Source: Tubiluchus corallicola
Taxonomy: Eukaryota; Priapulida; Priapulimorpha; Priapulimorphida; Tubiluchidae
Direction of reading: 5' to 3'
DNA: 64,000 nt
NCBI GenBank assembly: GCA_030141605.1
Contig: JAQGDQ010000105.1
Coordinates: forward strand, 436,001-500,000
Part shown: positions 46,991 to 64,000 of the stretch, one piece after another
Numbering within the stretch: the first letter of the stretch is position 1
Layout of the letters: each line of letters opens with the position of its first letter
Notes under the pieces: model-generated
Databases searched by the model: none
Seen by the model: only the letters and a program-made list of their open reading frames with translations
Told to the model about the DNA's origin: nothing
Program-made: the position numbers and the translations under genes

Positions 46991-47454
46991 AAATTAAAAA
47001 ACTTTGTGTTAAAAACTTTAATGCAGCTCTCTGTTTAACACTAAGCTGGTATTCAAATACAGCAATAAAAACTACCTTCAGCTCTTTCTAACAACCTTTC
47101 TGATTTAAAAAAAGATTGAAGTGTTTACATAGCGCCTTGTAAATTGTGATAATTTCTGTTTTGTGAAACTGCATGTGACTAAAAACCTGGCTTGAAAAAC
47201 ATATTTATGACATTCAGAAGCTTGAAAGTAGCATTGTCAATTCATACCTTTGATTTTAACAATGCTAGAAATACTTTCTCTTTATACAACGCCACTAAAC
47301 GGCACACTGTAGAATCTGCTTTAATTAAAAAAACTTTTCTAATGTCTTGAGTTCAATGACATGTTTTCACTTTACATCATTCTATTTTCTCAACACATCT
47401 CTGCATTACTTAAATGTTACCAGTAGTCAAATTTATCCTAGTCTGTCCATTTTC

Positions 47455-48660
47455 TACTGTGCTGTGTGGGGCAGTGCCTAACGTCACTAGCACAGTCTTC
47501 GTATTATTAAGTGGCCCTCTTAAATTTAATTAAATTTTTAACAGTATCTGTGGTTAGCTAAGCTAATAAATCTGTTCAGTTACTACAATTTGGGCCGTGG
47601 TCAAAGTTTGCCTAATGCCCGACTTTGCTAGTTTTAGTCTTTATGTTATTAGGTGGATTCCTTCAATTTAGTTAAATCCTAATAGTATCCATAGTTGACT
47701 TCTTCAGATAACTTGTAATTTAGTAACATAGTTTGAGTAATGCCTGACTTTGCTAGTTTTAGTCTTCATGTTATTAGGTAGATTCCTTCAATTTTTAGTT
47801 AAAGCCTATTAGTATTCGTAGTTCACTTTTCATAGTTAAGTTGTAATTTAATAACATTGTTGCTTTACTCAAAGTGCCAGTAATGCCTGATTTTGTTAGC
47901 ATAGTCTTTATTGTAAATGGACTTCTTAACTTCAGTTAAATTTTAGTAGTATTCATAATCAAAATTTCAAATAAGTTGTTAAGTTAATACCATGCGGCTT
48001 TGCTCAAAGTGCCAGTAATGCTTGGTTTCGCTAGCATGGTCCTTATGTTACTATATGGACTTCTTAAATTTAGTGAAATTCTAATAGCATCCATAATCAA
48101 AATTTCAAATAAGTTGTTAAGTTAATACCATGTGGCTTTGCTCAAAGTGCCAGTAATGCCTGATTTTGTTAGCATGGTCTTTATTGTAAATGGACTTCTT
48201 AACTTCAGTTAAATTTTAGTAGTATTCATAATCAAAATTTCAAATAAGTTGTTAAGTTAATACCATGCGGCTTTGCTCAAAGTGCCAGTAATGCTTGGTT
48301 TCGCTAGCATGGTCCTTATGTTACTATATGGACTTCTTAAATTTAGTGAAATTCTAATAGCATCCATAATCAAAATTTCAAATAAGTTGTTAAGTTAATA
48401 CCATGCGGCTTTGCTCAAAGTGCCAGTAATGCTTGGTTTCGTTAGCATGGTCCTTATGTTACTATATGGACTTCTTAAATTTAGTGAAGTTCTAATAGCA
48501 TCCATAATCAAAATTTCAAATAAGTTGTTAATAATGCCATGCAGCTTTGCTCAAAGTTCCAGTAATGCTTGGTTTTGTTAGCATGGTCTTTATGTTACTA
48601 TATGGACTTCTTAAATTTAGTGAAATTCTAATAGCATCCCTAGTCAACTTTTCCAGTAAC
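47455..48660 (+). repeat. Tandem array of ~136-bp units, about nine copies
   Basis: The anchor GCTCAAAGTGCCAGTAATG recurs at 47867 (variant), 48002, 48140, 48275, 48413 and 48549, spaced 135-138 bp. Older variants lie at about 47465, 47590 and 47725. Units contain TTAGCATGGTCTTTATGTTA, GGACTTCTTAA and CATAATCAAAATTTCAAATA. The central units are nearly identical in alternating pairs, the outer ones diverged, as expected from unequal exchange. It lies between the two arms of the inverted repeat, and the outermost unit is itself part of both arms. Confidence 0.9.
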
Positions 48661-49965
48661 TTATTAACTTACTGCCGTGGGGGTTTTGATCTTTTGGCTG
48701 ATGTTTGTATTGTATTCACAATTAATCACTTTTTACTTTCATCTTTCAGTATTTACTTTTCTGTGGTTTATCACTTCATACAGTTTTACTCTATTGTTTT
48801 TCCCTTCCGAGTGCGTAGGTTGTTTGTGTTGCTGTTCGCCCCTTTCTTTGGATTAATCACCCCATACAGTCTTACAGTCTTTGTCATTCACTCTCATCTG
48901 CATGTGCTGCATTCTGTCATTCTGTTTATCTTCTACTTAACTGGTTTTATGATTTTTTTCATGTGTATAAAACCATGGTTCCCATCAGACATTTTATAAG
49001 TTTCTTATTTACTCTGTTCTGCAACTTATATTTGACCTGTTTTTGAATACTCTTCTGTTACTTTCAGCTCGTCTAAAAATCAAATTGCGAGTAGTGAAAA
49101 AATTCAAAAACGAAGTTGTCGAATAAGTTTCTGCATGATTTTATTCCTTATGTGATGCTTTGCATAAGCTCAACCTGATTACTCAGGAAAATTGCAGACA
49201 AAAATTGTACTTTTGCTTCTAAAATTGTGTAGTACCATAGATGCTTGCTTCCTGCTTCACATCTTAGTGTAAGCAATCTACATGCTCGAAATTCTAATGA
49301 ATTATTCATGCCTAAAATTTGAACAGAACGCTGCAAACTTTCAGCAGTTTTTATTATAATTAGAACTATAAGTAGTAATCAGGAACTTCTTTCTAAATTA
49401 TATTAAACAATTTATTGTCTCAATTGGTTTTATTAGTAAATCAGTAATCAGGAACTTCTTTCTAAATTATATTAAACAATTTATTGTCTCAATTGGTTTT
49501 AAACTGTTTTACTGGTTTTGTAATGTCATTGCTCTAAATTTTTATTATGTAAATGCAACGTCTCTTTTTGACTCTTTCTATTTTTATTGTATTCACACCT
49601 TGTATTCTGTTTTACTGCTGTGGTGTGACTTTCTAATAAAACCCGTTATTTATTTATTATTACTCATTCATTCATTTATTTATTTATTATAACTGTGGCT
49701 ATTTACTTCTGTGTTTCTCCTATGTGTTTTTATCTGTTGAGCTTCTGGACCCTTTCCTTTTTTTGTTGATAATATACACAAAAACTCCCAAAATAATTAA
49801 TTTAGTTGTTTTAGTAATTTCTTGCATTTTGTTTCTCTTTTTGTGTTCACGTGAAGATGAACTGAAGTGGTATTTTGAAACATTGTGCCCTCTCTTTCTT
49901 TTTTCTTGTTTTTCTTTAATTGCGGGATTTTTTGTTCACTACAATTGAAGATTGTTGTGCAGTCA
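48560..49965 (+). repeat. Right arm of the 3.7-kb inverted repeat, with an insertion
   Basis: This is the inverted counterpart of 46280-46990. Homology runs from 48560 to about 49010, breaks, and resumes at about 49690 to 49965 (GAACAAAAAATCCCGCAATT in complement). The 150-codon open frame at 48547-48999 is repeat sequence, not a gene. Confidence 0.8.
49010..49690 (+). mobile_element. Insertion in the right arm, LINE-like tail
   Basis: The segment is absent from the left arm, so it inserted after the inversion was formed. It ends CTAATAAAACCCG followed by a (TTTA)n/(ATTC)n run (49640-49690), a typical LINE 3' end. It contains a perfect ~59-bp direct duplication starting AGTAATCAGGAACTTC at 49374 and 49443 (offset 69 bp). 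Confidence 0.55.
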
Positions 49966-52041
49966 TTGTTACACGCTTCAATAATATTAGCAACCAGACA
50001 AATGCGTGTATAATAAAGTATATTTATTAAACTAATTAAGAACTCAAACAAAGAAGATCAGAGCAGCATGACAGTCTAGCATGTTGAACACTCCTAAGCA
50101 ATGACCAAGATCTTTGATCTACACAAACCATATCTATGGTATTGTTACAGTCATTTAAGTGGAAATGCTTGCTTATCTTCAAAATGCATGTGTCAGCAGA
50201 TTTACTTTGAGGAAGGCAGTGAAAATAGAGAAACCTGCTAGTACCAGTACAATAGTTTCTTTTCAAATTTTCATTTGATTTCATTAAGATTGCCAAAGGT
50301 TTTTAGTTAATCTGCACCAATTTTCGAACATTTTGCTTTGTTTGTTAAAAAAAATTAAAATGTATACTAACTTCTGAGGCACTGTTATATTTTAACTAAC
50401 AGTTAGTGACAAAATATGAATTTTTTAAGTGTGCATTATGACCAGCAATCTCTCAAAACATTTCAGATTTTAGCTTTTTGAGGTTTCAAAGACACGTCAT
50501 ACTCTAATTATAGCCCTTCCAATATGTCTACTCACAGAGAGAACACTGTCTGAAGCTATTGGGACAGTGCATAGTTTTCTTAATAACTTGTGTTATGTTG
50601 CCTTAGTAGTAATCTCATGCAGTTATTATTATTTTATCATACTATTTCAAATATCCTTTAATGTGGTTGTACGTTTTATCCTTTTGTAGCTTCTTTACAA
50701 TAGTTCTGTCTTTTTACAATGCAGCTATGTGCCTATATATATATTTATAAGCTATTGACCTTTTTGTTCTACGCCATTTTATTATAGTAATATAATACAT
50801 GTAACGGTGAAGCAATAATGGATGTTTGAAATGCTATCAGATTTTTATGTATATAAAATTTACCAATTTGTTGTGTACATTTTACATACTCTTATTATAG
50901 TGTTTAAAGATGCTCGTATAGATAGCTTCAGTTTAGTGCTATTTTGTGATGATGATGAATGGCTATGTTTTTCTTAAAGAGTTGTTGTCCATGTTGGTAT
51001 TAGGACAGTTAATTTTATCTAACACCAATTTTTGATGCTTAATATGCTGAAGTAATAGGTATAATTTAATTAAGCTTTGTGGTGGTCTTGTCATTAATTT
51101 ACGTTAAATGCTAATCTTACTTAATAGTGTTACCAACCATCCATTGACTAAGCAAAAAAATCACAATGGTTATTGTTGTGTTTTTAATTCATGTATAATA
51201 GTGTACTGGACATCTTGCTTGAGTTTTCACAGTTTTAAGAAGTACGATTACATGGTTAGTTATGTGTTAAGGCTGTCACATTTTGGAATATTTATTTGTC
51301 AGCCGGAAATTTGACCAACAGTAAGTTTTAAAACATTTAATGGTCTTGGTGCGTGACACCAACACTTACGACTTGTACTCATTGTAACACTATCTTATTG
51401 TCCAAGTCAGGTGTCACACATTGCTTATTGTGCCAGTATTAATAATGTCATTACAAGTATTTCAATGTTATGATAAAATAATTTAATAAAGCTGATTTGG
51501 TTCTTATTTTGTTGTTTGATAATTAATCACATTTCTGTGGGTAAACCATTAATAATACCTATTAAGTCATTACATGTAGGACAGATTTAGATTTGTGTGA
51601 ACCGCTCTCGTGCAAAGGCAAAAAACATTAAGAATATTCAGGGCATTCCTGATGGTGAATTGATTTCATGTTAGCTGTCAAAAATGACAAGACATGCGCA
51701 CTCCTAAATGCTCGCAAGCATTTGTTACTATTATTAATAACATAAGGCTGCATAGTAGATTGGATGTATATTAGCACTAGACGCCAGATTATATTGACAA
51801 ATGTGATGTCGATTTTGTTGTCTGACACTGCAGTGCCTCACAGACTTTAAAAAAGTCAGTTAAAAGAAAAATTAATATTCAAAACATTCACAAATTCTAG
51901 GTCTCGTTATACCCACTAGCGCCAGTCAAACCTACGTTTGATCTTTATTTTTTCAAAACTCCTAGTCATTAAACGGACTGTAGTTTCTGGAGTGTGCTGG
52001 CACAATTTATTTATTATACACTGTAATAATAATTATGTATG
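49966..52041. other. Gene-free spacer
   Basis: A/T-rich DNA with only short random open frames; nothing recognised. Confidence 0.4.
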
Positions 52042-52792
52042 ACGCGGAATACACCACTAGCAGAAGTAGGGCATTTACGCTAAAGTGCATGTGCTGAATT
52101 TGCGGAAGAGCAGTGTCGTACATCGGCAGCTCTAGTAGGGCACTGGCGAGTTCTGTCGAGAATCGAGAACTATGACATAATAAAACACAAAACTAAATTT
52201 GTTTTTGGAAAAAAGTAACTTTATAATAATGGTGGATAGTCCTTGACAATTTATAAATGTATTTTTTACAATAATATCATTATTATTATCAGCTCCATTA
52301 ATATCATCATAACATTAAACTAAATATCTAATGCTTTAAAGAGAGAAACTATGTAGGGCACATAGCTTGGTAGCCCGTTTACTTAGTAGAAAAAAATTAT
52401 TTGTCCAAGAGAGGTAGTGAAACGGATCAACTGTCTGTGAAGCGAGACAAAATAAAAATGATATACCTTAAGCAGATGTTGGAATCGCCTAAAAAGCGGG
52501 CTTATTTTACTTCAAAGAGATTAATATCAAAGTCAAATTTAATATTGGCCATTCTACTAGCTCAGGATGAGATTCCTTTGTTTTATCAGATGTATAATAA
52601 ATTATTCAATGTGTATTTTCAATTATTATTATTAAATAAGCAATGACAACGGACACTGCCAGTAAGGCTAATGACTCAATTCGTGACCAGTCTCTAGAGT
52701 CTTACTTGGGCAGCCCATGTACGACGCGTCCTGCTTGGACTAGCCCTTGTACGCCAATTGTCCTGCTTCGGCTAGTGTCTTATTCTGGTCCC
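52042..52792. mobile_element. Non-autonomous DNA transposon, copy 2 (relative of 14334-15044)
   Basis: It aligns with the first copy over its length: GTCGAGAATC, CATAACATTAAAC, AATGCTTTAAA, GGTAGTGAAACGGATCA, ATGATATACCTTAA, GATGTATAATAAATTATTCA. The termini are more decayed. Here the interior keeps an open frame, 52401-52646 (81 aa, MIYLKQMLESPKK...), which is broken in the first copy. Confidence 0.8.
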
Positions 52793-54845
52793 AACAATTA
52801 TTATTATTTTATTCATTTCACCAACACATAACATATTTACGAACAAGAGTTTGTTTACGTTTACCAATGCAACATTACAAAGTAGAACAACAAAATAGTT
52901 TACAATATTCTGTCATGTTTGCTGATGACAAAAAACTGACACATTCCTGTCCCTGACAATATTCAGATTCATCAACTTCAGCAATCGTTAGGTGATTGAC
53001 GCAATCGTTAGAAGATGTAAACTAACTTTTCTGAAATAAAGTAGAATATTTTTGCATTAGTGTGTGACATTCAAGCTGTTGTAAGTCTGTAATAAATTTT
53101 ATTTTCGCGTCTTTCACGAATGTATTGTCATTAAAGGCCAAAGATTTGAACAGAATTGTTTCGTGGACAAATGATTCAATGAATGGACGATTAGATATGT
53201 TGCGAAGCAGGGAAGTGGGAATATCTAAATATTTGACTGCATTAGGCTTAGACTTCATTAGCTTACCAGTACAGAAGGCCTACATTTTCTTTCAATTCTT
53301 CCGCTTTTCTGTGCACATGTATACTGTATAGGCAGCATAATGGCTTACACTCATTGAAATGTAAGTGAATTTTGACTAATTAGCTAACTAAATATGTGAA
53401 ACATGATTTTGCTTATATTTATACAGGACATTAACTGTATCGTTTCGTTAGCTGTACCACTACCAGTACCAGCACGTTTTTTGGAACAGAGTTATAGAAG
53501 TTATAGAGTTATAGCCATTCGAACTAACACTAATTTGTTGACTTAGATTGAGCTTGTTATATTAACACAAAAGCATTCAAGTTAAGGTTAAGTGGTTAAA
53601 TTGTCACTTTTTGCAATATTGGAATAGCAGATTATCATTAATTAGGTTTAATTCATTAATTAATTTAGAAGTAAAGAAACTTAGACTTCTGTTGCAATAA
53701 ACTGCAGGATATGTCGGAAAAGAATTTTTTACAGATTAAATCCATGTTTCTTAATGCAGTAGCTGCTGCTTTATAAAACCATCTCAGTTTTGAAACATGT
53801 AGGCATTGTCTGAAATTACTCTCGCGTAAGATTCATTAGAAAGGATTGTTAAGAAAATTTGGTTAAGACCCGTTTTGATTAGCGTTTGTCTCTGCATTTA
53901 TCGTGGCGATTTTACGCTCAGCAAAAATGGCTATCGCTCTCTAAAACGTTCAGGTGTTTTCACTAGAAGCTTTCTCATTGCATTTTTAACGCTCTGTAAA
54001 AACAGATATCGCTGCGGAAAAGCTGCGTGTACAGGTATAACATATTTATTTTTTAATTCATTGATAGATAAATTGGATACATTCTTGTCTGTTATTAAAG
54101 CTGTGAATACTTTCTCTTCTCGTCATTGTTAAAGTAATGTTTAGCTTTTATGTTCCATAAACATGGATGTTTTTGAATATTTTAGCCAGTGCTTGCCTTG
54201 TTATTTTGTGCCATTCAAACAATTTGTTTTTTTGGCATGTTGAATCTCAGTTATTTGTATAGTAGCACACACACGCACACACACTACATAAAAAGCAAAT
54301 CGTCAACACGTCATGCAATGGCGCTTATACAGAGAAGTTGTCTATGTATAGCAACATTATTCAATAACATGCGCATTGTGCAACCTGCAGTGATAACGAT
54401 GTAATAGCCATTTTCATGGGCAATTTTGTGGCGTAGCTAGAAAAATAGATCTAACATGCGAGCCCTTTTTCTCGCTGCAGTGATTGACGCTTTCATGGGC
54501 ATCTTCGTGGCGTTTTGAAAAGAGATATCGCTTCTGACTGCAATTAACGTCTTCATGGATATTCTGTATTGCTTCAGTGCAGCATTTTCTCGCCATTGAT
54601 TTTTGTGAGAGCATTTAATCGCTATAGCATTAGATATTTTGACAGGCATCTTTGCAGCAATCTGGCCAAAATAATAAAAACACAGCAAGAAAACGCTAGT
54701 GAAAACAGGTCTTCAATAAAATCACTACGCCGTTTAATAAGATCATGTTTTTCTGTAACAGGTGACAAAAGCGATATCGAAATGAAAAAGATAAAATGTA
54801 TATTTGGCAGTTTGCCTATTTCTAAGATATACATTTGAAATTTAA
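52793..54845. other. Gene-free spacer with internal repeats
   Basis: Between 54390 and 54620 a motif like TTTCATGGGCATCTTCGTGG recurs two to three times about 80 bp apart. On the minus strand this reads as repeated KMP(V/M)K-S-A peptides over 54437-54688. The minus open frame 53022-53258 (78 aa) is unrecognised. None of these is called as a gene. Confidence 0.35.
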
Positions 54846-55446
54846 AGCAAAAGCCAAATCTCTCTGGAAGTTGAGCTTATTTTACCATTTGAGAAAAATG
54901 TTAGAGAGTTGCAGTAATAAAAATGTGATAAGCTCTCGTGTAATTAGTAAAATCAATTTAAAGTCATGATCACTTCAAGCTTGGGCATGTTCATTTTGAA
55001 CAAAAAATGGTATCGTCCAGTTACCATGCAATATCAACCCACCACCCCAGGTGCTTGAACGAACAATCCAGAACATTGAACGAAAGGTTATTAATGATAT
55101 CTTTTTTGCTTTTTGATGAATCCCATTGCCCACTATGTAATGGTAACCAGTTAGCGATGATGTCTCCAACTAGTTAATGCTGAGAAACTACCTGAATATA
55201 ACCTCAGCTCAACACAAACATTCAGCCAGCTAGAATAGTGGAATTTCTACCATGTTTGTTAATTATGCCTTCGTGCTTGTGTGATTTTTTTCAAATATGC
55301 CTTCAGCAAGGCTAGTTTTGTGGCAGACACAAATTAGTTAAATATCTTTTTTGCATTTTTAAGCAAAGCATATTATTTGGTAATTTCAATAGTTTTTAAG
55401 TGTATATTAAAATGCAGTAAATGTTGTTCATGGGTTGGTTTTTCCT
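54846..55446. mobile_element. TTAA-flanked MITE, family 1, copy B
   Basis: The element begins AGCAAAAGCCAAAT after TTAA (54842-54845) and ends TTGGTTTTTCCT before TTAA (55447-55450). It matches 1913-2815 in order, including GTAAAATCAATTTAAAG and CCCACTATGTAATG, without the roughly 300-bp extra segment of that copy. Confidence 0.75.
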
Positions 55447-55450
55447 TTAA

Positions 55451-62534
<7,084 letters not shown>

Positions 62535-64000
62535 CCCACCTGCTCACTGCGTCTCAAAGATTATCAATGTCTGAGATTGTGAAATGTTTGGTTTCATAAT
62601 AGACATATCTGGGAAAATGCAAAGCTTGGGACCAGGAAACAGATTTCACGTTTCACGAAGTAGGAGACACTTTTTGAAATTGATAAGAGATTAGCAGTTA
62701 TTCGCTATTTACGAGATGCGATGTATTATTTGCATACTGGAAAAGAGTATTATGTAAATGCACGAAAGGCCATACAAAGAATTTAAGTTATCTTAAAAGT
62801 TATTGTTGTATGTATTTTGAATTCAATATAAGGAAGACTTACCTGAATTATAAATGTTGTATCAAGCTGTTGGCTAATCGTTATCACTATTTACATTTGA
62901 GAATTATGAATCTTGCTGATTGGCAGTTGCGTCTAAAATGCAAAATTGCAAAGCGAATTCGAGAAAAGCATGGTATTGGGTAACAGCTCAGCGGGTGCTT
63001 TTCCTGAGGACTGCCATTTGTAAGAGTAATTACGTTTATTTGCTGAATCAGCGTTCATAATTACACTTTATGCAAAATTTATCCATAGCAAAGTATTATC
63101 TGACAATATTCAATTGTTAACCAAAATTAATATCTCAATAATGTAATTGTTAATTTTAATATCCGATCAGTAAGTCTTGTGAATTTATGTTGTTAGTTTC
63201 GTCTTGGTGCTGAACGTAGGTTGCAAATTGGATTGAAAAACATAAGTTGAATAACTAGCTCAGTTAAATGAATAATTTTATATTATTTGAGCTTTTGTGC
63301 TACCACCTTATCTGATGGTATCATTTTAAAGTAGAAGTTTCTACTTTGATAAATTATTTTTGTGATGATTTTGTGGGTTGTATAGATGTACGGTATGATT
63401 TTTGGTTGAGTAGGTGAAAGCAAATGGGGAAATGTAAGAACTTTTGTACCTGGCTGTGATATTTAGACTCAATTTTTTATATTTTAATTTTTATAATTCT
63501 ATTAAAATGTCTGTTTTTATACAAAGTCTTATGTTTATTTTGTTTACTACGTTTTTTTAGAAATCACCATTTGTGATAGTCTTGCTGTGTTAACGTTAAC
63601 AAAGATTTCACTAATGGGGCATGTAAAAATTTTTGAGATGTACATGTTGGTTCTTGCACCTTTTGTGCCCTGGTATTCATTATACAATTAAAAATATCCC
63701 TCAAAGCAAAAGATATTGTGTTTTGGTACATTGCTGTGTATCTTCAGGTGAAAGAAAAAATAAATCACTAAATACAAATTTTTTAATTTTATAAGCACAA
63801 TCTTTAATTAAGTGCAAAGCACAGTCAGCACACATTCTAGCAAATAGGCTGGTGGTACGTAAAAGAAATACAGTAAACTGTTTGTGGGCTGCTGAGCAAG
63901 CAAAGGAAGAATGAGTGCTTGTGGTACTGGCAAAAAACAGAGGTCAACATAAACTTTTTTGTGGCTTAATGCAATAAGGAGAAAACAGAAATTAAAATTA
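62535..64000 (+). other. 3' flank of the SLC35E2-like gene
   Basis: Non-coding A/T-rich DNA. The clearest polyadenylation signal is AATAAA at 63759-63764, which would give a 1.2-kb 3' untranslated region. No further gene begins before the window ends. Confidence 0.45.

Noticed and set aside
48547-48999. 150-codon open frame with hydrophobic segments
   Set aside because: It lies across the tandem array and the right arm of the inverted repeat; the inverted copy does not keep the frame. Apparent membrane spans come from T-rich sequence.
53022-53258. 78-codon minus-strand open frame
   Set aside because: No recognisable domain and no supporting splice or polyadenylation context.

Overview
This is a stretch of AT-rich animal nuclear DNA. 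The genes are split by GT-AG introns, most of them 0.2-2.5 kb long, and separated by several kilobases of decayed transposons. A beta-sarcoglycan gene makes the source a metazoan. The compact vertebrate-like orthologues, short introns and abundance of DNA-transposon debris suggest an early-branching or other invertebrate animal (sponge or cnidarian are my guesses), but the species cannot be read from the window. There is no prokaryotic, organellar, CRISPR or phage signal.

Layout. 1-7.0 kb, minus: TMEM222 in six exons, with PIF/Harbinger and hAT transposase relics in its first intron. 7.4-10.6 kb, minus: a nearly intact, 5'-truncated LINE with an 847-codon open reading frame. 10.6-15.2 kb: repeats, including a pair of inverted C/A-rich (G/T-rich) minisatellites and a 711-bp terminal-inverted-repeat element. 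15.27-17.67 kb, plus: an intronless POT1 (telomere end-binding protein) with an extra N-terminal domain. 18.9-21.4 kb, plus: SLC25A35 (mitochondrial carrier) in three exons. 25.4 kb, plus: a 111-aa single-pass membrane protein I cannot name. 26.5-30.1 kb, minus: SMG9 (nonsense-mediated decay) in five exons, with a strong hairpin in an intron. 34.6-35.2 kb, minus: RAB24 (atypical Rab GTPase). 35.3-40.6 kb: LINE 3' fragment, hAT-type and TTAA-flanked MITEs. 40.7-45.6 kb, plus: SGCB (beta-sarcoglycan) in six exons. 45.6-56.7 kb: transposon-rich, dominated by a 3.7-kb inverted-repeat structure around an array of about 136-bp tandem repeats. 56.7-62.5 kb, plus: an SLC35E2-type nucleotide-sugar/triose-phosphate transporter in seven exons whose first intron starts with GC.

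The genes belong to unrelated housekeeping functions and do not form a pathway. Exon boundaries were read by matching splice motifs, reading phase and family similarity. For all five multi-exon genes the summed exon lengths divide by three and end at a stop codon. The most unusual items are the POT1 architecture, the inverted-repeat/tandem-array composite, the TTAA-flanked MITE families, a 5S rRNA-like SINE piece, and the intronic hairpin in SMG9.
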